This document shows positions 1-8,617 of a DNA stretch of 64,000 nt, one piece after another. Positions within the stretch are counted from its first letter, which is position 1, and each line of letters opens with the position of its first letter. The translations under genes were made by a program, and so were the position numbers. Below the pieces are notes generated by a model. It was not told the origin of the DNA and made no database searches. It saw nothing but the letters and a program-made list of their open reading frames with translations. Location: NCBI GenBank assembly GCA_036924285.1, contig JAYKYS010000008.1:14803001-14867000 (forward strand), given 5' to 3'. The DNA is from Asterella californica. Taxonomy: Eukaryota > Streptophyta > Marchantiopsida > Marchantiales > Aytoniaceae.

Positions 1-616
1 TGTCATTACGACAATGTGAAAACAAGGATGAGGAGCTCTTCTCTACTCCTCTATTTATACATTCTAGGTTTTTACTTTGGTACTCCCGGTAACTCAGCCG
101 TAATTACTTTTACCGAGTTTTACTAAGATATTACTTAAGATAAAAGCATTGATCACATGGGCTTTTTACCTTTTCACATGGGCTTATTCCTTCAAAGTCA
201 ACAACTTCTAGAAGGATTCTGGAATATTCTCAAGGAATCTCGAATTTCCACCCCCCCTCTACACTAGGACCCACTAAAAAGGAAACATGTGGAATCTCTT
301 CTTGTTTTTAATGCCCACAAAGTCCACAACTTTAATCCAACCACTAATATCAAGTCAAAAAGGAGATAAGGGATACTTTCCACCTCCTTTCTACCTTTTA
401 GACAAGATGACAAGATAGTAGTGCTCACTCTTTAGCAAATATCTGAATTCTGCCAAAAGTACAGCTAAGTTTAACCATAACTAACTTTTAGCTAGTCATG
501 ACTAACTTGATACATCCTTAAAGTACTTTGGCAGCCAATAAACATTCTCAACACTTAGTTATAACTAAACACTTTACTAATAGACAAACTTCCTATGTGT
601 AACATAGGTCGTTACA
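1..616 (-). repeat. Element A 3' LTR (partial)
   Basis: This is the direct-repeat partner of 7846-8461. In element direction it starts TGTAACGACC at base 616, next to the polypurine tract, so it is the 3' LTR. About 297 bases, its inner-U5 equivalent, lie left of the window. A TATA-like TATAAATAG occurs on the minus strand at 51-59. Confidence 0.93.
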
Positions 617-628
617 TTTTACCCCCGG
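617..628 (-). other. Element A polypurine tract
   Basis: The minus strand reads CCGGGGGTAAAA immediately before the TG of the 3' LTR. This is the expected place and composition for the plus-strand primer of reverse transcription. Confidence 0.75.
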
Positions 629-629
629 A

Positions 630-1436
630 CTAAATTTTCGCTCCGTCCTCGGAGTGAAGAGAGAACTTTCGTCGATGAAACAACTTCAACTTGTCATGAT
701 TTACTCGATCAAATCTCCTTCCTCCGAGCTCTTGAAGGTCATATGTGAAGTTGTTCCACACCTTATCTACAACAAAAGGACCAAAATATCTTGGAAGAAA
801 CTTCTTCCTAGCCCTCTTGAATCTGATAGCATCATACAACATAACCCAATCTCCGACTTGAAAAGGTTTTACCTCCCTCTTGTCCAACCGTTTGTCGTAA
901 CTCTTCTTTTGATACGCCTGAGCTCGTTCCATCCGGATCATTGCTACCGCTCGGGTCTCTTCCAACTCCATGAGTTGCTCCCTTCTTGATCTGACCACGT
1001 CTTCTCCTCTCGACCTCTTCAACTTTCGTTGAATAGTTTGAAAAGTATCCAATTCGAATTGGATCGGCAACTTGGACTCCACTCCATAAATCAGTCGAAA
1101 TGGGGAGTATCCAGTAGAAGTCTTTGTTGTCGTTCGGTACTCCCATAAGATGGCATGTAGCCTCTTATCCCAAGTATGTTTCGCAGTTTCAACACCAGCG
1201 TCTTTGGCGAGCATCATACAAAGTGTAAGATTGGTCTTCTCCGCAAGACCATTAGCATTTGGTTTGTATGAGGTCGTTACTCGTGGCTTGATAGAAAAGT
1301 GTTGTAGCATAGCAGTAGTCATGTTCCCTACAAACTCTCCTCCTCTATCTGAGACCAACTCTAACGGACATCCAAATCTCGTGATGATCCTCTCCCATAG
1401 GAATCTACCGACTTCTGTTTCATTGGTCTCTCTCAA
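630..1436 (-). pseudogene. Element A integrase, C-terminal two thirds (after an in-frame TGA)
   Basis: This continues the pol frame of 1452-3884 beyond a TGA codon and has no ATG of its own at the front. It carries the second and third acidic residues of the integrase DDE core (the SDRGGEF stretch and the glutamate of GLAEKTN). A basic, charged segment follows, then a GPF-type chromatin/DNA-binding end (RYFGPFVVDKV). Integrase inserts the element cDNA into the chromosome. The preceding reading ends DYCTK-stop and the next codons continue the usual integrase sequence, so the break is a single nonsense codon at a position where tryptophan is normal, not a true gene end. Confidence 0.85.
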
Positions 1437-1451
1437 AGGTCTAGCCTCTAC

Positions 1452-3884
1452 TCACTTGGTACAATAGTCAGTGGCGACTACAATGTATCTATTGCCTCGA
1501 GGTGTCTTATTAAGAGGACCTACAAAGTCAATACCCCATTTCTCAAACGGCCATAATACTGGAATTGATCTTAACGGAGGTGTTCTAGTAGACTTTAGAG
1601 CAAATGCTTGACATACGTCACAAGTTTTGCAATAGTCTAAACACTCTTTGAAAATCCCTCTCCAGTGATAACCCGCATCCAAAATCTTGAAGGCTGTTAT
1701 CTTACCAGCAAAGTGACCTCCGCAAACAGTTCCGTCGTGAAACTCGTGCATTAGCTTGAATGCCTCTTTCTGACCAGCTGCTCTCCTTAGTAAGCCATCG
1801 ACTCCTTGATGAAACAGAATTCCCTCCACCATGGTGTAAGGTTTGCATCTCTTGATCAACGCGTTACGTTCTCGGGTATGCATACCTTTTGGAAAAGAGC
1901 CATCTGCAAGGAAACTCCAGATTTCCTTGTACTCATCCGGTATCTCCTCAATGCTTGTGATGGTCATAAGATGTTCGTCTGGAAATGAATCATCAAACGG
2001 TTCTTCTCCCTCATCATCATAAGCCCTTGACAAAAGATCAGCATTCGCATGCTTCTTCCCTGGTCTATCTTCGATCACATAATCGTATTCTGTTAGAAGG
2101 ATCTTCCAACGAGCAATACGACCTTCGGCATTAGGCTTATTAAAGATATACTTTAAAGCCTTGTGATCTGTGACTATGGAAAATTTCCCTCCTAGCAAGT
2201 AGTGTCGAAATTTCTTCAATCCAAAGATCACCGCTAATCCTTCTCGTTCAGTCACGGAGTAATTCTTCTCCGCTGGAACCATCTGCCTACTAGCATAAGC
2301 TATAGGATGATCATGCCCATCTCCATCTAGCTGACTTAATGTACATCCGATTGCTACATTGGAGGCATCCGTATACAAAATAAATGCTTTACTCCACTCA
2401 GGTTTAGCAAGTATAGGAGCTGTCACTAATGCCTTTTTCAGCTCCTCAAATGCTTCCTTTGCCTTCTGATCATGCACTATCAAGTCAAAATCAACTCCCT
2501 TCTTCATGTACATAGTCAAAGCTATTGCTTTGTTTGAGAAGGAAAAGACAAACCTACGATAATATCCAACCATGCCAAGAAACTGCCTCAACTTTGTCAA
2601 GTTGATCGGAAATGGAAGATCCACAATCTTCTTCACTTTCTCAGGATCTACCGCAATCCCATTCTTGGAAATGATGTGCCCTAACAGCAGACCTTCTTCG
2701 CAGCCAAAGATGCACTTCTCTGGATTTAGAGAAGCGTTGGCTTGCTCCAACCGCTGCAAAACTTTGATCACATGATCAAAGTGGTCCTCCTTTCGTCCGT
2801 ACACACAGAAATCGTCAATGAAATCTCGAACAAACTTCCCTATGAATGGTTCAAACACCTTGTTCATGAACCTTTGAAACGTGGCCGGAGCACTACACAA
2901 TCCGAATGGCATCACCCGAAATGCAAATGTTCTCCAAGGAGTAGTGAAAGTAGTCAACTGTTGGTACTCCTGTGCTATCTTGATCTGGTTATACCCACTA
3001 TAACCATCACCAAAGCTGTACCACTCATGACCAGCAACTTCCTCCAAAATCTCATCTATAAATGGTAGAGGATAATAATCCTTCTTGGTAACTGCGTTCA
3101 GCTTCTTATAGTCTATGCACACTCGCAGCTTACCATTCTTCTTCTTGACAATCACAATGGGTGAAACCCATTCTGAGTTCTCTACCTCATAGATGAAACT
3201 CGCCTCCTTCAACTTGTCTATTTCCTCCTTGACCATCATTGCCGTTGTGGGATTGACCCTTCTCTGCTTCTGTCGAACTGGTCTTGCGTGCTCCTCCAAT
3301 TCGATTCGATGAGTCTCAAGAGTCACCTCCTTCAAATCCTTGTAGCTGAAAGCAAACACATGGATATATTTTCGAAATATATCTAGGAATCTATTTTTCT
3401 CTTCTTGAGTGACATTGATACCAAACTTCAAGGTAGAGAGTCTTCTCACAATCTCTGCCTCACTCAACTCTTCTTTGTCAGGATCTTTCTCCACTGCTGG
3501 TCTAGGCAACAAGTCAATAGCACTAAGCTGATGTAATGATTCATCTCGACCAAATCCTTCGTCCTCAGAGGAGGATTCTTGATCGTAAGAATCTCCGGTA
3601 TCTACTTCCGAGACACTCTGATCATCCTCCGTATCAGATTCCCAATAGTCACTAGTGGGTCTATCAGAGTCAGAAGTCACAACTCCAACACCCGAGAGAG
3701 GAACTATCACTCTATGATCTCTAGGCCCAATCCGTAAGTATCCCTTGTGCCACCTATCCGTGGTGCGCAAAGCTCTCAACCAAGGCCTACCTAGGAGCAA
3801 ATCATAACTAGAGTCCTTTAACACTTGAAAGGACATCAACGTTTGAACTCCCATCACAGACACGACCACCTTCTCTAACACCAA
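1452..3884 (-). pseudogene. Element A pol: protease end, reverse transcriptase, RNase H, integrase start
   Basis: An 810-codon frame. Residues 1-45 hold the second half of an aspartic protease, ending in the LLGRPWL motif. An acidic linker follows. RT lies at about residues 200-400, with YSGYNQ near 295 and the catalytic FIDD at about 355-358. RNase H (TDAS near 505, TDHKALKY near 573, ADLLSR near 615) covers about 500-620. The integrase zinc finger is at about 713-758 and the first catalytic aspartate is in GIDFVGP near 787. The frame ends at the TGA before 1436. Relative to gag it lies in the +1 phase, and the protease is divided between the two frames. It has no convincing ATG and should be made as a Gag-Pol fusion. 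I class it as a pseudogene because of the integrase stop. Confidence 0.9.
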
Positions 3885-5514
3885 GAGGTCTTACCCGTTG
3901 CTTGTTAGCCATCCCCACGACAATGCTAGCCAGGCGAGTTGGTTCCATCCCCAACTTCTTCATCAACCTCTCCGATATGGCGTTGACAGCCGATCCTCCA
4001 TCCACCAATACGTCAGAGACGTAGTGACCATTCAACCGGACTTCAATCTTTGAAGCCCTAGTGCATACCTCTGAAGCATGCACATCCACCACACCAACTC
4101 CCACAGACTTTGATGTCTTGCTCTTGGGTTTCTTCTTCTTGCTTCTCTTAGAACTCAGTCTTCCTCTGAGTTCCCTTCGTAAGCTGGGATTAAGTGCGAT
4201 CAGTTGTCCAACAGTGATGTTGGCTTTCTGAGCACCCACATCTTCAACCACATCATATCCCGCTTGGGAAGATGAAATGGTGAAATCCGCCATCCCCAGC
4301 TTCCTTCTTGGCTCCCTTGGTGTACTCGAAACATTACTCGAACGAGTACTTCTACTAGTTGATTCCTCCATGAAAACCGGTCCATCAGAAAATCTAGTTC
4401 TTTTCCTTTCTTGAGCTAAAAGCTCCACCGGTGCATGAGAAGAGTTTGAACTCTCTCCTTTCTCGTAGATGGGATCTCGCACGACATCGATAGTAGCCAC
4501 CCCCTTGTCTCGTCCTTGTGATGGATTTCCTCCACCCACATTCATTCTGACAGCTTCGGCACCTCTTGCTCCGTTGTTAGGACAATTTCGCTGGAAATGA
4601 GAACCTCCACACGTCCAACAAGTGATTCCTCCAAAGTTACCTTGGTTGCCTCCAAAGTTACCTTGATTTCCTCGGTTGGGATTGTTGTCGTAACCTCTTT
4701 GACCTCCTCCTCCATCTTTGTTCCTCCATTCTCGTAACTGCACCACGTTTATCTTGAGATCTGCAAGAGTATCGGTGATGCTCTTCAGCTCGGCATGAAA
4801 ATCAGAGGTGGCAGTAGACATCGTTGTTGGGACAAACGGTCTTGGCACCACCGTTGGAGTAGGAGTTGACGTTGAAGCAATCACCAATTGTGATGGTGCA
4901 GGTGCGATCATTGTGACTACACCAGGAGTCGGAGTTGACACCAGAGCAGCATGATGAGGTTGGATGATATCTCCTTCATCCAAACTCTCTTCCATATTTG
5001 TCGCAATCTTGATGACCTCCGCTTTGGTTGCTGGCTTCTCGTACCTCACTTGGGTTCGAATTGAAGGTCTCAACCCTCCCACCAAGTTCTTGGTCAGCAC
5101 TGCTCCTATCCCCGCCATCGTTAGTTCCACATTGTCTCCACTTTTCCGTAGGACCGTCCGAAACCGTTGCTCCAACTTATCCACCCTTTCGGCATATTGC
5201 CGAACTTTCTCGTCGTCCCGTTGCTTCAAATGAGTAAGCTCCACCATGAGCTTCTCATAACTCTCTTCTGGAAGAAATTCTTCGATGAGTGCATTACTCA
5301 ACGTCTCCCATGTGTCCTCAACTGCACCAGGTGTCTGGCTCTTCACTCGGTCTTCATACCACGTAAGAGCAAAATCTTCTAAAAACTCTAGCAGTAATAA
5401 CACCCATTCTTCCTTCCTTCTCACGTTGTTTCCGATGCAACCCCTTTTGAAGTCTCGTACAAATGGTTCTACATCTTCGTTGTCCTTCCCATGAAACACT
5501 GGTAACTTCCCCAT
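3808..5514 (-). CDS. Element A Gag and N-terminal half of protease
   Basis: A 568-codon frame starting at an ATG (GATGGGG context). Residues 1-190 resemble the Ty3-type Gag capsid domain (the LTWYEDR and TWETLSNALIEEF stretches are typical). Residues about 195-240 are Pro/Thr/Ser-rich, followed by a Gly/Asn-rich stretch with a duplicated GNQGNFGG. A zinc knuckle lies at C299, C302, H306, C311; its C-H gap is one residue shorter than the usual CX2CX4HX4C. A lysine-rich patch at about 455-470 precedes the protease active site LVDGGSA (D505). DGG replaces the textbook DSG/DTG, a variant I recall in other plant Ty3 elements. The frame runs off the protease about 40 residues after the active site, and the matching second half is in the +1 frame at 3884. 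This may be a one-base change or a programmed shift. Confidence 0.88.
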   Translation of the reverse strand: MGKLPVFHGKDNEDVEPFVRDFKRGCIGNNVRRKEEWVLLLLEFLEDFALTWYEDRVKSQTPGAVEDTWETLSNALIEEFLPEESYEKLMVELTHLKQRDDEKVRQYAERVDKLEQRFRTVLRKSGDNVELTMAGIGAVLTKNLVGGLRPSIRTQVRYEKPATKAEVIKIATNMEESLDEGDIIQPHHAALVSTPTPGVVTMIAPAPSQLVIASTSTPTPTVVPRPFVPTTMSTATSDFHAELKSITDTLADLKINVVQLREWRNKDGGGGQRGYDNNPNRGNQGNFGGNQGNFGGITCWTCGGSHFQRNCPNNGARGAEAVRMNVGGGNPSQGRDKGVATIDVVRDPIYEKGESSNSSHAPVELLAQERKRTRFSDGPVFMEESTSRSTRSSNVSSTPREPRRKLGMADFTISSSQAGYDVVEDVGAQKANITVGQLIALNPSLRRELRGRLSSKRSKKKKPKSKTSKSVGVGVVDVHASEVCTRASKIEVRLNGHYVSDVLVDGGSAVNAISERLMKKLGMEPTRLASIVVGMANKQRVRPLGVREGGRVCDGSSNVDVLSSVKGL

Positions 5515-5727
5515 CTTGTAACTATTCTTTCTACCCTTCTAATTTTTGTGCAATAACTACTCGCTAAAAGAGTACGAACATCACCAATTCCATTCGCGAA
5601 TAATCTACCATAGGTAAAATGAAAGGAAATGGTTGTAACAACACCTCTTGTGCCATCTCTTCTCCCAAGGTAATCATGAGTCTGAGTCGCATCACCGCCT
5701 TCTCCACCATCTGAATGACGATCTCCA

Positions 5728-6204
5728 TCACAACTCAGCTGAGTCCTCTTTTGAAGTCGACAACTTCTCCGTCTCAGCTCTTTGAGTCTCGTCCAACTTC
5801 TCGACTACTGACGTAAGTAGAGCGGCCACATCGACACACTTGTGTCCTTTGGATAGATCACCCACTCCACAACTTGGACAAAGATCTTCGCCTAGAAGAT
5901 GAATTGGCGCTGGTGACGATGGACCCACTCGAAGACTTAAATCAGTAAACTCCCGCTTCCCTTTAACTCTCTCGGTTCTGATTCTAGTTGGACAATTCAC
6001 TACTTTGTGTCCCAACCCTCTACAGAAATAACACCACAAGTCGGTTTCTACTCTTCTCCTCGGAGATTCTACTTGAGGTTTAGTACTAGGGTTTTCAAAC
6101 TCGACGATAATCTCTCTCGAACTTTCTCCGACACTTACTATGACATCTAAACCTTGAGGAAGGTTTCTAAGTCTAACTTTCCAATCTTTTGAATTTCCAC
6201 TCAT
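5728..6204 (-). CDS. Element A accessory ORF with a separate zinc knuckle
   Basis: A 158-codon ORF counted from the ATG at 6204, lying between the leader and gag on the same strand. It contains a perfect CX2CX4HX4C knuckle (CYFCRGLGHKVVNC), then a second cysteine/histidine group (CPSCG...GHKC), and ends in an acidic Glu/Thr/Ser-rich tail with possible coiled-coil character. It is not the Gag of this element, which has its own capsid and knuckle downstream. Possible roles are an RNA-binding accessory protein or a decayed duplicate of a nucleocapsid; neither can be decided here. It is followed by about 210 bases before gag. Confidence 0.6.
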   Translation of the reverse strand: MSGNSKDWKVRLRNLPQGLDVIVSVGESSREIIVEFENPSTKPQVESPRRRVETDLWCYFCRGLGHKVVNCPTRIRTERVKGKREFTDLSLRVGPSSPAPIHLLGEDLCPSCGVGDLSKGHKCVDVAALLTSVVEKLDETQRAETEKLSTSKEDSAEL

Positions 6205-6342
6205 GTAGCACCTTCTCAACCATTAAGTGGACAAAATATCATAGAGGAAAATAATTCTACCTCACTTTCTTAACTCTTCCAAGCTTTTAATTGGAAATCG
6301 TGTATTATACATGCTATACACGAAATAAAATCTAATCTAAAA

Positions 6343-6660
6343 TTAACTATCGAAGATATGATCCTCCTCACCATCGTTTGTACTAATCACAACAGACATC
6401 TTGAACTCACTCTTGTAAGGATCCAACTCTACTTCACCAGGAGCATTCGTGGCCTCCACAGTGAATGATGTTTTAAACTCGGCTTTCTTCAAATCTGTGC
6501 CAATGGTCGCGAAAGCTTCTTCGTATAGGGTAAAGAGGGCACCCCAAGTGCTATAGATGCGGGTTCGTAACTCATCTATACTTAACTTGGGCTTCTCCGT
6601 CTCTGTTCGAACTCCTAAACGTCTTTTCTTCCACCTCGTCATTCGAACTGGATTCCCCAT
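6343..6660 (-). CDS. Element A accessory ORF of unknown function
   Basis: A 105-codon ORF counted from the ATG at 6660; the open frame extends upstream without ATG to about 6783. The N-terminus is very basic (a MTRWKKRRLG stretch) and the C-terminus acidic (DGEEDHIFDS). It is in the same frame as the 5728-6204 ORF and as gag, separated only by stops, so the three could be pieces of one ancestral long 5' ORF. I do not recognise a family. Confidence 0.4.
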   Translation of the reverse strand: MGNPVRMTRWKKRRLGVRTETEKPKLSIDELRTRIYSTWGALFTLYEEAFATIGTDLKKAEFKTSFTVEATNAPGEVELDPYKSEFKMSVVISTNDGEEDHIFDS

Positions 6661-6876
6661 GAAGTATCTTCGAGACCTCCTTGTATGCCGAAACGTATAT
6701 CTCTTAGTTGGTAAGAGATCTCTCCAAGATTTTTGTGGTCTCCAGTAGCTCAACCTCCAAGCTACTAAATCATGAAGTTTCAACAGAAACTTCTCTAATC
6801 AGAAGAGATGGTGATGACTCTACAAATTTTCACAGAACTGAAATTTGTATATTTTTACTTCCCTCATGGTTGTCAA

Positions 6877-7256
6877 CCCCCTCCACTTTGAAAAATTCTT
6901 TCTCCCTCTTCAGACCTCATCTTCTCATGATTTCTTTTGTCCTGGATAGCTTATCAGCCACTCTAAAACACTGGAAAGTTTCTCAGGAAAATAAAATTTA
7001 CAGAAAATCTGACAATGACTGTAAATTTTTTCCAGATAACAGAATTCTTCAACTCTCACGAATAGACCCCCTCAACTTTGAAAATTCATTGCTCCCTCTC
7101 TAGACCACCTTTTCCTATGATTTCTTTTGTCTTAGATAGGTTATCAGCCAATCTAAAACACTGGAAAGTATCACAGGAAAATAAAATTCACAGAAAAGTT
7201 GACAGCGACTGTACAAATTTTCCAGAGAGCAGAATTTCTAAACTCACAAATTTATC
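6877..7256. repeat. 190-bp tandem repeat in element A leader
   Basis: Two diverged head-to-tail units starting at 6877 and 7067 (both begin CCCCCTC-AACTTTG-like) share long runs such as GATTTCTTTTGTC, TTATCAGCCA and CTAAAACACTGGAAAGT. They lie in the untranslated leader between PBS and the first ORF. They could be packaging or regulatory RNA structure, or a neutral duplication. Open frames read across them are chance. Confidence 0.85.
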
Positions 7257-7526
7257 TCCTCTAATAACTTTTCTCTCCTCCTTCCTCTACAACTCTTGTT
7301 GCACACTCTTTCAACTCTCCTCAAACCCTTTCTAAGTGAACAAGATGTAAAGAATGACTTCGAACGCGTCATATATCACTACGGGATACACGAAAGGTTC
7401 TAACGTTGCTAACATCGCGTTAGCTCTCTCTCCTCCCAACGTTCTCTCCATGTGCTCTCTCATAATCTCCTTTTGTCGAATATAGAACTGAACTCTAAAC
7501 ATCGTTCAACGATCCCTTCAAGTGAG
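7257..7526. other. Element A leader without coding content
   Basis: Pyrimidine-rich (plus strand) 5' leader between the PBS and the tandem repeat. I see no ORF or recognisable structure. Confidence 0.6.
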
Positions 7527-7544
7527 ATCCCGGCAACGGAACCA
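7527..7544 (-). other. Element A primer-binding site, tRNA-Asp-like
   Basis: On the minus strand, five T after the LTR end, the sequence reads TGGTTCCGTTGCCGGGATC. The complement of plant tRNA-Asp 3' end is TGGCGCCGTTGCCGGGGATC as I recall it, so CCGTTGCCGGG matches exactly and two acceptor bases plus one T-stem base differ. The TGG and its position next to the LTR support a PBS; the exact primer tRNA is less sure. Confidence 0.75.
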
Positions 7545-7548
7545 AAAA

Positions 7549-8461
7549 TGTAAACCCTCCGCGGTCCTATCGATCAACTACCCCCCGATCTCTCAACCTC
7601 CACGATCGTCATCCACGAATCTGCAACATGTCAGGCCTGTCTCTCACTCAGGGGTCACCTCTGATGGCTTTGATGGAAGCACACCATGAACTTGAAAGGA
7701 AAATGCTGAGTTCACTCATTCATACACCCACAAACTTATCAACTAAAAATCTCCTTAAACACATCAACTAAAATCCTCCATTCTAACGACGTCTCTCAAG
7801 TTCTCACATGCTAAAAATATCTCATACTCTCTATATTACTCAAGTTGTCATTACGACAATGTGAAAACAAGGATGAGGAGCTCTTCTCTACTCCTCTATT
7901 TATACATTCTAGGTTTTTACTTTGGTACCCCCGGTAACTCAGCCGTAACTACTTTTACCGAGTTTTACTAAGATATTACTTAAGGTAAAAGCATTGATCA
8001 CATGGGCTTTTTACCTTTTCACATGGGCTTATTCCTTCAAAGTCAACAACTTCTAGAAGGATTCTGGAATATTCTCAAGGAATCTCGAATTTCCACCCCC
8101 CCTCTACACTAGGACCCACTAAAAAGGAAACATGTGGAATCTCTTCTTGTTTTTAATGCCCACAAAGTCCACAACTTTAATCCAACCACTAATATCAAGT
8201 CAAAAAGGAGATAAGGGATACTTTCCACCTCCTTTCTACCTTTTCGACAAGATGACAAGATAGTAGTGCTCACTCTTTAGCAAATATCTGAATTCTGCCA
8301 AAAGTACAGCTAAGTTTAACCATAACTAACTTTTAGCTAGTCATGACTAACTTGATACATCCTTAAAGTACTTTGGCAGCCAATAAACATTCTCAACACT
8401 TAGTTATAACTAAACACTTTACTAATAGACAAACTTCCTATGTGTAACATAGGTCGTTATA
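7549..8461 (-). repeat. Element A 5' LTR (913 bp)
   Basis: Bounded inside by the PBS and outside by the end of identity with the left LTR. In element direction it runs from TATAACGACC (the other copy has the canonical TGTAACGACC) to GGTTTACA. The first bases show a G-to-A change that breaks the TG terminus of this copy. A minus-strand TATA box is present at 7896-7904. The outer flank at 8462 begins AGACA, but the matching target duplication is outside the window. Confidence 0.93.
7896..7904 (-). promoter_or_regulatory. TATA box of element A 5' LTR
   Basis: TATAAATAG on the minus strand, conserved in the other LTR at 51-59. A start about 25-30 bases downstream would put R/U5 at roughly 7870-7549, a normal arrangement for a plant LTR promoter. 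Confidence 0.55.
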
Positions 8462-8617
8462 AGACAGCTGTGTCCGATGCAATACCCTGTGGGGGCAGCT
8501 GCAGTCCGAGCTAGTACTTCCTGCGCCTCCTGCGCCGGAAGTACTACCTGTACTCTCCGTGCACCCCTGCAACATGCGAGATGGGGATGAGGATCCCATC
8601 CGGATCTCCTCATCCGC
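8462..8617. other. Island between elements A and B, probably copia flank
   Basis: A 156-bp stretch outside both LTRs. Its last four bases (CCGC, 8614-8617) are repeated at 27826-27829 right of the element B array. It was therefore contiguous with the copia-containing sequence before B inserted. It contains a 10-bp inverted repeat (TAGTACTTCC and complement) at 8512-8546. I cannot identify a protein domain in it. Confidence 0.6.

Larger units (their letters stand above)
1..8461 (-). mobile_element. Element A: Ty3/gypsy LTR retrotransposon (left end outside window)
   Basis: A nearly complete Ty3/gypsy element read on the minus strand. The right LTR is 7549-8461 and the left LTR occupies 1-616, cut by the window edge. 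Bases 1-616 align without net gaps to 7846-8461, with about five substitutions seen by eye, so the insertion is fairly young. In element direction the order is 5' LTR, PBS, leader, two small ORFs, gag-protease, pol (protease end, RT, RNase H, integrase), PPT, 3' LTR. The integrase after RNase H places it in Ty3/gypsy rather than Ty1/copia. A stop in integrase and a frame change inside protease suggest that this copy cannot move by itself. Confidence 0.95.
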
